Below, piece by piece: positions 27,558 to 35,597 of a stretch of DNA of 64,000 nt. Below the pieces are notes generated by a model, which was not told the DNA's origin, ran no database searches, and saw only the letters and a program-made list of their open reading frames with translations. This DNA comes from CAVRJC01 sp963721435. Its GTDB lineage: Bacteria; Actinomycetota; Acidimicrobiia; IMCC26256; DASPTH01. The first letter of the stretch is position 1. Every line of letters begins with the position of its first letter. The stretch lies in contig CAVRJC010000005.1 in the NCBI GenBank assembly GCA_963721435.1, positions 186,001 to 250,000 of the forward strand, in the 5' to 3' direction. The translations under genes and the position numbers were made by a program.

Positions 27558-29006
27558 ATGAGCGCCCGCACGCGAGCGATCGTCGCCGCGGCGCTGGCCA
27601 TCGCCGCGGTGATCGCCCTGGTCGTCGCGTTCACCGGCGAGTCGGCCCCCGCTCCCACAACGAGTGGCCGTCTCTCGACACCGCTGTGGTCCGCGCGCCG
27701 CGTCCCGCAGCCGGTCGTCGACGCCGTCGGCGCGCAACATCTGCAACGCGCACTCGACCAGAGCTTCAGCGGCTCCGGTGTGTGCTTCCTCGTGCAGGCC
27801 GACGGGCACGTCCTCGCGTCGCGCAATGCCGACACTCCGCTCATCGGCGCGTCGACCCAGAAGCTGCTCGTCGCGGCCGCCGCACTCACGACACTCACGC
27901 CCGACTTCACGTACGAGACGCGCGTCGTCGCGCCGTCGCCACCCAGGGACGGCAGCGTCGACAAGATCTGGTTGATCGGCTCCGGAGACCCCGACCTGTC
28001 GACGCCGGCGTACGCGGCGTTCATCCAGGCGAAGGACAAGACCCGCGGAGACGTCACCACCAGCCTCGAAGCGCTCGCCGACGCGATCGTCGCGAAGGGC
28101 GTGCAGAAGATCCCGGGCGGCGTCGTCGTCGACGATTCGCGCTACGACACCGAGCGGTACCGCCCCACGTGGAAGGACAGCTACCGCACCAGCGGCGACA
28201 TCGGCCCTCTGGGTGCGCTCACGGTCAACGACGGGTTCAGCGCGTGGGACCCGCGCAAGATCGTGGTCGATGATCCCGCGCTGAACGCCGGGACCCAGCT
28301 GCAGCAGCTCTTGAAGGCGCGCGGCGTGCAGGTCGGTGCTGTGACGCGCGGGAACGCACCGAACGATGCTGCCGCAGTCGCGTCGGTCAAGTCGCCACCG
28401 CTGCAGGACATCGTCACGTCGATGCTCCGGTCCAGCGACAACCTCACCGCCGAGCTCCTCGTGAAGGAGCTCGGCGTCCACGCGAGCAAGCAGGGCACCA
28501 CCGCCGCCGGGACCGCCGCGGTGCTCGCCAAGCTGAAGGAGCTCGGCGTCCCGGTCGACCAGGTGGTGCTCGACGACGGTTCCGGGCTCTCGCGGGAGAA
28601 CCGCGACACCTGCGCGACCCTCGCGGCCGTCCTCGACCTCCGCGCCCGCCCCGGGCTCGAGCCGCTGCAGACCGGCCTGCCGGTGTCCGGGCAGTCGGGC
28701 ACCCTCGTCGACCAGTTCGTCGGTACGCCGCTCGACGGCAAGGTCACGGCCAAGACGGGGTCGCTCGACGGCGTCAGCGGCTTCGCGGGCATCGTCTCGC
28801 TCAACCGCCCGGTGGCGTTCGCGTTCCTCGACAACGGCAACTTCGCCGAGGCCGCCGGGGCCCCACTGCGCGTCAAGCTCGGTACCATCGTCGGCACCTT
28901 CCCCGACGCGCCGGCCGCCGACGCACTGGTTCCTGCGCCGCTCGCGCCCGCATCCGGCGCGACGATCGGCCCGGCGGGCGCGACTGCATCGTCGTCGGCG
29001 CACTGA
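27558..29006 (+). CDS. dacB: D-alanyl-D-alanine carboxypeptidase, PBP4/DacB (S13) family
   Basis: 482 aa. Penicillin-binding enzyme trimming or cutting peptidoglycan peptides outside the membrane. N-terminal signal/anchor (AIVAAALAIAAVIALVVAF). Active-site motifs: SxxK as STQK (Ser99-Lys102), SxN as SDN near residue 291 and KTG in AKTGSLDGV near residue 398, with the long inserted domain between SxxK and SxN typical of class C PBPs. Leaderless start; it shares a 20-bp bidirectional promoter with the GT2 gene. Confidence 0.9.
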   Translation: MSARTRAIVAAALAIAAVIALVVAFTGESAPAPTTSGRLSTPLWSARRVPQPVVDAVGAQHLQRALDQSFSGSGVCFLVQADGHVLASRNADTPLIGASTQKLLVAAAALTTLTPDFTYETRVVAPSPPRDGSVDKIWLIGSGDPDLSTPAYAAFIQAKDKTRGDVTTSLEALADAIVAKGVQKIPGGVVVDDSRYDTERYRPTWKDSYRTSGDIGPLGALTVNDGFSAWDPRKIVVDDPALNAGTQLQQLLKARGVQVGAVTRGNAPNDAAAVASVKSPPLQDIVTSMLRSSDNLTAELLVKELGVHASKQGTTAAGTAAVLAKLKELGVPVDQVVLDDGSGLSRENRDTCATLAAVLDLRARPGLEPLQTGLPVSGQSGTLVDQFVGTPLDGKVTAKTGSLDGVSGFAGIVSLNRPVAFAFLDNGNFAEAAGAPLRVKLGTIVGTFPDAPAADALVPAPLAPASGATIGPAGATASSSAH

Positions 29007-29051
29007 GCATGGGTAGAGTCACCGGCGACAGACTGGGGAGAGAGGAACCTG

Positions 29052-29501
29052 ATGGACCCCGAGCCGCCGAATGATTCCGTGCCCCCGGGATCTCCCGCGG
29101 ACGCGTCCGGCACGACACCTCCTCCGGCGGCGCCCGCTCCCGCGGCTGCGTCGCCGGCGCCGGCAGCCGGTGACCACCGCTCGCCGCCGCTTCCGCAACT
29201 CGTCACCGAGCTCCGGGACCTCGTCGTCAACTACGTCAAGCAGCAGACCCTCGTCCCGCTGCAGCAGCTCGGCCGCTACATCGGCTTCGGCCTCGCGGGC
29301 TCGCTGCTGCTCGGTTTCGGCGTGGTGTTCCTCGCGATGTCGGGCCTGCGCGCACTCCAGGAGGAGACCGGTGACACCTTCACCGGCGACTGGTCATGGG
29401 TGCCGTACGTGATCGTGATCTTCGCGCTGATGTTGGGCGGCGCCCTCGTCTGGCTCGCGCGCGGCGCGCGCCGATTGAAGAAGGAGGCGCGCAGCGCATG
29501 A
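29052..29501 (+). CDS. Membrane protein, actinobacterial holin-superfamily-III-like
   Basis: 149 aa. Pro/Ala-rich N-terminal 45 residues, then LPQLVTELRDLVVNYVKQQT, and two membrane helices (FGLAGSLLLGFGVVFLAMSG and VPYVIVIFALMLGGALVWLA) with a basic C-terminus. This is the arrangement of the proteins annotated as phage-holin-like in Actinobacteria, which are ordinary chromosomal genes and not evidence of a prophage. A GAGAGGAACC ribosome site precedes ATG 29052. The next gene overlaps by 4 nt. Confidence 0.6.
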   Translation: MDPEPPNDSVPPGSPADASGTTPPPAAPAPAAASPAPAAGDHRSPPLPQLVTELRDLVVNYVKQQTLVPLQQLGRYIGFGLAGSLLLGFGVVFLAMSGLRALQEETGDTFTGDWSWVPYVIVIFALMLGGALVWLARGARRLKKEARSA

Positions 29502-29731
29502 CCGCGGCCAACCAGGAGCGAGCCAAGAAGGACCAGACCGTCACCCGGGCCGACATCGAGGCCAAGCTCCAGCAGATCAAGCACGTCACCGACGCCACCA
29601 CCGACACTGCAGCCGACGCCGGCAAGGGCGCCATGATCGGGGGCGCGGTGCTCGTCGTCGTGCTCGCGTACTGGTTCGGCCGGCGGCGCGGGCACAAGAA
29701 GAACACCATCGTGGAGATCCGTCGCATCTGA
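29498..29731 (+). CDS. Small single-helix membrane protein (77 aa)
   Basis: ATG 29498 overlaps the previous stop (ATGA). A charged helical N-terminus (RADIEAKLQQIKHVTDATTD) resembling DUF3618-type proteins is followed by one membrane helix (GAMIGGAVLVVVLAYWFG) and a very basic tail ending in VEIRRI. Probably works with the adjacent membrane gene. Function unknown. Confidence 0.55.
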   Translation: MTAANQERAKKDQTVTRADIEAKLQQIKHVTDATTDTAADAGKGAMIGGAVLVVVLAYWFGRRRGHKKNTIVEIRRI

Positions 29732-29749
29732 TGGCGCGAATCTGATGGC
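29726..29749 (+). repeat. 14-bp-period tandem duplication of a coupled start site
   Basis: ATCTGATGGC occurs at 29726-29735 and 29740-29749. The first ATG (29731) opens a four-codon frame, MARI-stop, whose TGA overlaps the ATG of the next gene (29745). Confidence 0.6.
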
Positions 29750-30029
29750 CAGGAGCAACAAGGAAGCGTTCCTGATCGCGGGCGCCGCGGCCACCGCGGT
29801 GCGCATGGCCCGCCGCGGCTGGTCGGCGCGCATCGTGTCGCAGCTGTCGTCCACCGCGCTCCGCAAGGGCATGCACGGCGGATCGCGCGGTTGGCTGTAC
29901 GTCGCCGCCGGCGCGCAGGCATTGAAGCTGCTGCAGACCGTCGCCGGCCGCAAGGAAGAAGTCTTCACGCTGAAGCTGCGCCCGGGCGACGCGTTCGAGA
30001 TCCGGCACTACAAGCGCGCGAAGAAGTAG
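29745..30029 (+). CDS. Small basic protein, conserved hypothetical (94 aa)
   Basis: 94 aa, basic at both ends, with a weakly hydrophobic GWLYVAAGAQALKLLQTVAG stretch and the C-terminal FTLKLRPGDAFEIRHYKRAKK. Last member of the dacB-downstream cluster of small envelope-type genes; the start site is duplicated (see the repeat at 29726). Function unknown. Confidence 0.5.
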   Translation: MARSNKEAFLIAGAAATAVRMARRGWSARIVSQLSSTALRKGMHGGSRGWLYVAAGAQALKLLQTVAGRKEEVFTLKLRPGDAFEIRHYKRAKK

Positions 30030-30058
30030 GCGCCTCGCGATTCGGCTCCGCGCCCCGA

Positions 30059-30064
30059 TACCCT
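30059..30064 (+). promoter_or_regulatory. -10 hexamer TACCCT of leaderless sulfur-carrier operon
   Basis: TACCCT lies 6 nt before the GTG at 30071, the first gene of the thiolation operon. Confidence 0.5.
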
Positions 30065-30070
30065 GGCGCG

Positions 30071-30334
30071 GTGAAGATCCTGCTGCGGAACCCGCGGCGC
30101 GAGCTCGAGCTCACCGGCCCGATGACGGTCCACGCGCTGCTCCAGAAGCTGGAGATCAGCCCCGAGTCGGTGCTCGTGATCGTGGGCGACGAGCTGGTCA
30201 CCCGTGACGCCCGGGTCGACGACTCCGCGTCGGTCGAGATCCGCCCCGTGATCTCCGGCGGAGACGGAACGAAGGCGCGCTCGGATGCGCGGGGCGCCGC
30301 AGCGGAGTCGACCAGAAATGGCGACTGCCGATGA
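30071..30334 (+). CDS. Ubiquitin-like sulfur carrier (ThiS/MoaD/TtuB type) with C-terminal tail
   Basis: 87 aa, GTG start. Beta-grasp pattern: VKILLRNPRRELELTG, LLQKLEISPESVLVIVGDEL and VEIRPVISGG. The diglycine that must be C-terminal for thiocarboxylate formation is at residues 63-64 but is followed by 23 more residues (DGTKARSDARG onward). No alternative stop occurs in the other frames near the diglycine, so the tail looks real and would need cleavage. The stop overlaps the ttuA-like ATG (ATGA). Role inferred from context: sulfur donor protein for tRNA 2-thiolation. Confidence 0.72.
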   Translation: MKILLRNPRRELELTGPMTVHALLQKLEISPESVLVIVGDELVTRDARVDDSASVEIRPVISGGDGTKARSDARGAAAESTRNGDCR

Positions 30335-31255
30335 AGTGCCGGGTGTGCCGCGAGCCGGCAGTGATCGACGTCCGCCGTCACAACGCCGCGTTCTGCCGTG
30401 ACCACTTCCTCCATCACTGCGAGGAGCAGGTCAGGCGGGCCATCCACTCGCACGACATGCTCCACGAGGGCGACAGGGTCCTTGTCGCGGTGTCGGGCGG
30501 CAAGGACTCGCTCGCGCTGTGGGAGATCCTCGGCCGCCTCGGCTACGAGGCCGACGGCCTCTACCTGGGGCTCGGGATCGGCGACTACTCCGACGAGTCC
30601 GGGCGGTATCGCGCGCGCGTACGCGACCGAGCACGGCCGCACGCTCGTCGAGGTCGATCTCGCGGGGGAGTACGGCTACGACATCCCGCGTGCTGCGCAG
30701 GCCACGCACCGCGCGCCGTGCGGCGCGTGTGGCCTCTCCAAACGGCATCTGTTCAACCGCGCCGCGCTCGACGGCGGCTACGACGTCGTCGCGACCGGGC
30801 ACAACCTCGACGACGAGGCCGCCGTCCTCCTCGGCAACGTGCTCCGGTGGGACGCCGCGTACCTCGGGCGCCAGTACCCGGCGCTGCCGGAGTCGGTCGG
30901 CTTCGTGCGAAAGGTCAAGCCGCTCGTGCGGCTCGGCGAGCGGGAGTCGGCGGCCTACTGCGTGCTCCTCGGCATCGACTACCAGGTCGAGGAGTGCCCG
31001 ATGGCCGACGGCAACCGCCACCTCGGCTACAAGGAAGTGCTCAACGCCCTCGAGGACCGCTCACCCGGCACCAAGGCCGCGTTCGTGTTCGGCTTCCTCG
31101 AGCACGGCCACGACCACTTCGCGGCGGCAGCAGAAGTCGAGCGCGACACACTGGGCGCGTGCGCGGTGTGCGGCTCGCCGACCACCGGTGAGGTGTGCGC
31201 GTTCTGCCGCTTGCGTGAGCGCGTCGGCGTCGAGCTCACGCGGAAGGCGGAGTAG
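30331..31255 (+). CDS. ttuA: TtuA-like tRNA 2-thiolation enzyme (frame broken near 30610)
   Basis: About 307 aa once one extra base near 30610 is removed (GRY joined to ARAYATEHG). N-terminal zinc finger (CRVC...FCRDH...C), PP-loop VSGGKDS, the CGAC pair and a later Cys (EECPMADGN) that in Thermus TtuA hold a [4Fe-4S] cluster, and a C-terminal zinc finger (CAVCGSP...CAFC). TtuA thiolates ribothymidine 54 of tRNA with TtuB as sulfur carrier. The neighbours, a sulfur carrier upstream and TrmI downstream, fit this exactly. The frame break is probably an error in a GC dinucleotide run. Confidence 0.82.
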
Positions 31256-31261
31256 ACCCTC

Positions 31262-32041
31262 ATGGCCCGTACCTTCACCGCCGGCGACCGGGTGCTCCTC
31301 GTCGACGCCAAACGCCGCCGTCACCTCGTCACGTTGGCCGTCGCAGGCGAATTCCACACGCACGCCGGCGTGCTCCCGCACGACACCATCATCGGTCAGC
31401 CCGAAGGTGTCACCGTCCGCACCACCCTGGGCTCGCGGCTCGTCGCGGTGCGCCCCACACTCTCCGACTACGTGCTCGAGATGCCGCGCGGCGCGCAGGT
31501 GATCTACCCGAAGGATCTCGGCCCGATCCTGATGCTGGCCGACGTGTTCCCCGGGGCCCGCATCCTCGAGTCAGGCGTGGGTTCGGGCGCGCTCACCCTC
31601 GCGCTGCTGCGCGCGGTCGGGAGCACCGGCCACGTCACCGGCTACGAGATCCGCGACGACTTCGCCCGCCGCGCGCAGGCCAACGTCGAGGGCTTCCTCG
31701 GCCCCGACCAGCCCCTCGCCGTGGAAGTGCGCGACGTCTACGAGGGCATCGAGCTCGACGACCTCGACCGCGTCATGCTCGATCTCCCCGAGCCCTGGCG
31801 CGTCGTCAAGCACGCCGAAGCCGCGCTCCACCCCGGTGGGATCCTGCTCGCGTACCTCCCGACCATCGGTCAGGTCGCGCGTCTGCGCGAAGAGCTCGCG
31901 GGCTCGGCGTTCGGCATGGTCGAGTCGCTCGAAGTCCTGCAGCGCACGTGGCACGTCGACGGCCAGTCCGTCCGCCCCGACCACCGCATGGTCGCGCACA
32001 CCGGCTTCCTCACCCACGCGCGGCTCCTCTCAGGGGCGTGA
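31262..32041 (+). CDS. trmI: tRNA (adenine-58-N1)-methyltransferase TrmI
   Basis: 259 aa. Class I methyltransferase with the TrmI N-terminal beta domain (GDRVLLVDAKRRRHLVTL), SAM motif ILESGVGSGALTLALLRAVG and catalytic-region LDLPEPWRVVKHA. Methylates A58 in the T-loop. In Thermus, m1A58 promotes thiolation of T54 by TtuA/TtuB, so its place after ttuA is meaningful. ATG 31262; the stop overlaps the MarP-like GTG (GTGA). Confidence 0.9.
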   Translation: MARTFTAGDRVLLVDAKRRRHLVTLAVAGEFHTHAGVLPHDTIIGQPEGVTVRTTLGSRLVAVRPTLSDYVLEMPRGAQVIYPKDLGPILMLADVFPGARILESGVGSGALTLALLRAVGSTGHVTGYEIRDDFARRAQANVEGFLGPDQPLAVEVRDVYEGIELDDLDRVMLDLPEPWRVVKHAEAALHPGGILLAYLPTIGQVARLREELAGSAFGMVESLEVLQRTWHVDGQSVRPDHRMVAHTGFLTHARLLSGA

Positions 32042-33219
32042 ACTTCCTCGACCTCGTCATCGCCCTCGCGATGGCGGGCGCGGCGTACCTCGGGTACCGA
32101 CTCGGTTTCCTCCGCCGCATGCTCTCGTGGGCGGGCCTGATCCTCGGCCTCGTCATCGCGGTCGCCCTCGTCGACGACGTCGCCAACGCGCTGAAGGGCT
32201 CACCACCGCGCACGCGGTTGCTCGTCGCGCTCGGCTTCGTGTTCGTCATCGCCACGATCTGCCAGGGCATCGGGCTCGCGATCGGCAACCTCGTGCACGG
32301 GCGCCTCGCACCGAAGATGCCGCCCGGCGTGCACCGCACGGATCGGGTCGCCGGCGCCGTCGCGGGTGGCGCCGGGATCCTCGTCATCGTGTGGCTGCTC
32401 ATCCCCGCGCTCGCGAGCTCGCCGGGCTGGCCCGCGCAGGCGGTGAGGAACTCCGCGCTCGCACGCGCGATCGACAGCCTCGCGCCGAGCCCGCCGGAGC
32501 AGGCCGAGACGCTCGGCCGCCTCGTCGGCGACCAGACCTTCCCCGAGGTGTTCGACACCCTCACGTCGCCCGACGCCGGTTCGCCACCCGACTCCGGGAT
32601 CCCTTCGAACGTCGCCGCACGCGTGCGCGCGTCGGTCGTCAAGGTCGAAGGCATCGCGTGCGACCGCCTGCAGGAGGGCACCGGCTTCGTCGTCGCCGAC
32701 GACCTGATCGTCACCAACGCGCACGTGGTCGCGGGGGAGCCACGCACACGCGTCGACACTCCCGACAGCCGCCGCCTCGACGCGCAACTCGTCGCGTTCG
32801 ACTCGAACCGCGATCTGGCGGTGCTGCGCGTGCCGGGGCTCGGTATGGCCGCGCTCACACGCGCCGACGGCCGGGTCGACGAACGGGGCTCGCTCTTCGG
32901 TCACCCCGGTGGTGGTGACCTCCGCGAATCACCGATGCGCATCGCCGAGCAGATCGTCGCTCGGGGCACCAACATCGAGCACACCGCCTCCACCGAGCGC
33001 GAGGTGTTCGTCCTCGCCGCGGTCACGGCACCCGGCGACTCCGGCGCGCCAGTCGTGAACGTCGACGGTCAGGTCGTCGGCGTGCTCTTCGCGTTCGACA
33101 TCAGCCGGGACACCACGGCGTACACGCTCACCGGCACCGAGCTCACACGCGTCCTGCAGCCCGTGCTCAACGGCACCGCGCCCACGCCCAAGGGCACCGG
33201 ACCCTGCCTCAACGACTGA
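32038..33219 (+). CDS. marP: MarP-type membrane serine protease (CvpA + trypsin-like)
   Basis: 393 aa. Four N-terminal helices form a CvpA/colicin-V-production-like domain (residues 1-130), followed by an extracytoplasmic chymotrypsin-fold protease: His in TNAHVV, Asp in SNRDLAVL, Ser in PGDSGAP. This matches mycobacterial MarP (Rv3671c), needed for acid and oxidative-stress survival. A Cys in GIACDRL and another in GPCLND may form the regulatory disulfide, which is inference. Last gene of the operon. Confidence 0.88.
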   Translation: MNFLDLVIALAMAGAAYLGYRLGFLRRMLSWAGLILGLVIAVALVDDVANALKGSPPRTRLLVALGFVFVIATICQGIGLAIGNLVHGRLAPKMPPGVHRTDRVAGAVAGGAGILVIVWLLIPALASSPGWPAQAVRNSALARAIDSLAPSPPEQAETLGRLVGDQTFPEVFDTLTSPDAGSPPDSGIPSNVAARVRASVVKVEGIACDRLQEGTGFVVADDLIVTNAHVVAGEPRTRVDTPDSRRLDAQLVAFDSNRDLAVLRVPGLGMAALTRADGRVDERGSLFGHPGGGDLRESPMRIAEQIVARGTNIEHTASTEREVFVLAAVTAPGDSGAPVVNVDGQVVGVLFAFDISRDTTAYTLTGTELTRVLQPVLNGTAPTPKGTGPCLND

Positions 33220-33251
33220 GTCGACGCCGCCGACCGGCCCCGGACGCGCAA

Positions 33252-33298
33252 CGACCCGGGCCGGAACCCGGGTCGCGGTGCAGTGCGCAACGTTGCGC
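33252..33298. terminator. Bidirectional hairpin terminator region
   Basis: Perfect 9-bp stem CGACCCGGG (33252-33260), 6-nt loop, CCCGGGTCG (33267-33275). It is followed by a second perfect palindrome GCGCAACGTTGCGC (33285-33298). It lies between the convergent MarP and ferredoxin genes; no T-run follows. Confidence 0.55.
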
Positions 33299-33303
33299 GA
33301 CGG

Positions 33304-33540
33304 TCAGTCGACCTCGATGAAGATGCACTCGCCGGGGCACTCCTCGGCGGATTCGATCGTCGCTTCCTCCATGCCCGCGGGCACGTTGGCGAGGCCCTCG
33401 GCCCCTCCGGGCTCGCTGAAGACCTTGTCGCCTTCCTTCACGTAGGCGAGACCGTCGTCGAGCAGCGTGAACACCGACGGTGCGATCTCCTCGCAGAGCC
33501 CGTCACCGGTGCAGAGGTCCTGATCGATCCAGACCTTCAT
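33304..33540 (-). CDS. Single-cluster ferredoxin ([3Fe-4S] type)
   Basis: 78 aa acidic electron carrier. Cluster motif CTGDGLC (Cys-x2-Asp-x2-Cys) plus ECPGECI, the spacing of [3Fe-4S] ferredoxins that feed P450s and similar oxygenases. ATG 33540 with AAAGGA upstream. The partner is not adjacent; the acyl-ACP desaturase at 1.3 kb is one possible client. It converges with MarP across a hairpin terminator and is divergent from arc. Confidence 0.85.
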   Translation of the reverse strand: MKVWIDQDLCTGDGLCEEIAPSVFTLLDDGLAYVKEGDKVFSEPGGAEGLANVPAGMEEATIESAEECPGECIFIEVD

Positions 33541-33788
33541 CGTCGCACACGGTCCTTTCGTCGTTGGGTGGGTCGTCGCGGGGGCACCGCGGTTGCGGTG
33601 CCTACGTGAGCCAGAGTATGTCACGCCCAGCGGATTTCTCAAGCCAAAGCGGGGGAAATCTCGACGCCCTGACGAAACAAGGGCTCACCCCGTCACACGA
33701 ACGTCACGAAACGTGGCACGGCGCCGGAGTGACCCCGGTGTAGTGTCCGACCGAGGCCGGAATTCGCAGATCCTCTGCCCCGAACCCC

Positions 33789-33797
33789 AGGAGGTGA
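33789..33797 (+). promoter_or_regulatory. Strong ribosome site of arc
   Basis: AGGAGGTGA, a near-perfect anti-16S match, ends 4 nt before the GTG at 33802 and fixes that start. It contrasts with the leaderless genes around it. TAGTGT at about 33749 is a possible -10. Confidence 0.7.
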
Positions 33798-33801
33798 CCA
33801 C

Positions 33802-35556
33802 GTGGCTTCCGAGCAGGAACGGCGCCTCGCCGAGTACGACCGCCAGGTGGGCGAGCTCCAGGGCCAGTTGAAGACCCTGGAGGAGGAAGTGGTGGTGCTC
33901 CGCCGCCGCCTCCAGGACGCACCGAAGCGCGTCCGCACCCTCGAGGAGAAGCTCCTGGAGACGAAGGGCCAGCTCGCCCAGGCCGTCTCCCAGAACGAGC
34001 GCCTGTCGGCGACGCTGCGCGAGGCGCGCGAGCACATCGGCGCCCTGCGCGAAGAGGTCGAGAAGCTCACCATGCCGCCGGCCGCCTACGGCACCTACCT
34101 GGGCGCCAACGACGACGGCACCGTCGACGTCTTCACCGCGGGCCGCAAGATGCGCGTGTCCGTGCACCCCGAGATCGACATCGACACCGTGCAACGGGGC
34201 CAGGAAGTCGCGCTCAACGAATCCCTCAACGTCGTGCTCGCTCGCGAATGGGACATCTCCGGTGAGGTCGTGATCCTCAAGGAGTTGCTCGAAGGCCAAC
34301 ACCGCGCGTTGATCGTCGGCCGCGCCGACGAAGAGCGCGTCTGCGAGCTGGCCGATCACCTCATCGGTGAGAAGCTGCGCGCCGGCGACCACATGCTGAT
34401 GGACGGCCGCTCCGGCATGCTCGTCGAGCGCCTCCCTCGCCCCGAGGTCGAAGAGCTCGTGCTCGAAGAGGTTCCCGACGTCACCTACGACGACGTCGGC
34501 GGGCTCGACGACCAGATCGAGGCGATCAAGGACGCGGTCGAGCTGCCCTACCTGTACTCCGAGATGTTCCACGAGCACGAGCTGCAGCCGCCGAAGGGCA
34601 TCCTGCTGTACGGCCCCCCGGGCTGCGGCAAGACGCTCATCGCCAAGGCCGTCGCCAACTCGCTCGCGCAGCGGGTCGCGGAGAAGACCGGCAACGACTC
34701 GGCGCGCTCGTACTTCCTCAACATCAAGGGCCCCGAGCTCCTCAACAAGTACGTCGGCGAGACCGAGCGTCAGATCCGCCTGATCTTCCAGCGTGCCGCG
34801 GGAGAAGTCCGAGGAGGGCTACCCGGTGATCGTGTTCTTCGACGAGATGGACTCCCTGTTCCGCACCGCGGCACCGGCATCTCCTCCGACATCGAGAGCA
34901 CCATCGTCCCGCAGCTCCTCGCCGAGATCGACGGTGTCGAGACGCTCAAGAACGTGATCGTGATCGGCGCGTCGAACCGCGAAGACCTCATCGACCCCGC
35001 CATCCTGCGTCCGGGCCGTCTCGACGTGAAGATCCGCATCGAGCGGCCCGACGAAGCGAGCGCCCGCCAGATCTTCGGCCGGTACCTCACGCCGAACCTG
35101 CCGCTTGCCGACGAAGAGACCGCGGCCAACGGCGGCCCCGAGAAGGCGGTCGCGGCGATGATCGACGAAGCGGTGCGCGAGATGTACGACGCCCGCGACG
35201 ACAACCGCTTCCTCGAGGTCACGTACCAGAACGGCGACAAGGAGATCCTGTACTTCAAGGACTTCTCGTCGGGAGCCATGATCGAGAACATCGTGCGACG
35301 CGCGAAGAAACTGTCGATCAAGCGGCAGATCGAAGGGGGAGGGAAGGGGATCTCCACCCAGGACCTCCACGATTCGGTGCGCCAGGAGTTCCGCGAGCAC
35401 GAAGACCTGCCGAACACCACGAACCCCGACGACTGGGCGAAGATCTCCGGGAAGAAGGGCGAGCGCATCGTCTTCATCCGCACGCTCATGTCCGAGGGGC
35501 AAGAGGCGCACGGTGGTCGTCAGATCGAGCGAGTCACGACGGGGCAGTACCTGTAA
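33802..35556 (+). CDS. arc: Proteasome-activating ATPase ARC/Mpa (scrambled segment 34800-34866)
   Basis: 584 aa. Hexameric AAA+ unfoldase that recognises pupylated proteins and feeds the 20S core. Order: N-terminal coiled coil (residues 1-90, binds Pup), tandem OB domains, Walker A GPPGCGKT near residue 272, and C-terminal QYL, the gate-opening tail. An extra base near 34803 and a missing C near 34865 put about 22 residues out of frame. The other frame there reads EKSEEGYPVIVFFDEMDSLF, the true Walker B. The frame is restored afterwards, so the length is normal. Confidence 0.93.
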   Translation: MASEQERRLAEYDRQVGELQGQLKTLEEEVVVLRRRLQDAPKRVRTLEEKLLETKGQLAQAVSQNERLSATLREAREHIGALREEVEKLTMPPAAYGTYLGANDDGTVDVFTAGRKMRVSVHPEIDIDTVQRGQEVALNESLNVVLAREWDISGEVVILKELLEGQHRALIVGRADEERVCELADHLIGEKLRAGDHMLMDGRSGMLVERLPRPEVEELVLEEVPDVTYDDVGGLDDQIEAIKDAVELPYLYSEMFHEHELQPPKGILLYGPPGCGKTLIAKAVANSLAQRVAEKTGNDSARSYFLNIKGPELLNKYVGETERQIRLIFQRAAGEVRGGLPGDRVLRRDGLPVPHRGTGISSDIESTIVPQLLAEIDGVETLKNVIVIGASNREDLIDPAILRPGRLDVKIRIERPDEASARQIFGRYLTPNLPLADEETAANGGPEKAVAAMIDEAVREMYDARDDNRFLEVTYQNGDKEILYFKDFSSGAMIENIVRRAKKLSIKRQIEGGGKGISTQDLHDSVRQEFREHEDLPNTTNPDDWAKISGKKGERIVFIRTLMSEGQEAHGGRQIERVTTGQYL

Positions 35557-35597
35557 CTTCGGCTCTCGGAGACTGTGACACCGCTCCGCGGTTCTGC

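Noticed and set aside
29052..29501. Holin-like protein as a sign of a prophage
   Set aside because: No integrase, terminase, capsid or endolysin gene nearby; such proteins are ordinary chromosomal genes in Actinobacteria.
34797..34868. ARC as a naturally Walker-B-deficient ATPase
   Set aside because: The shifted frame contains the intact conserved motif, so two indels explain it better.
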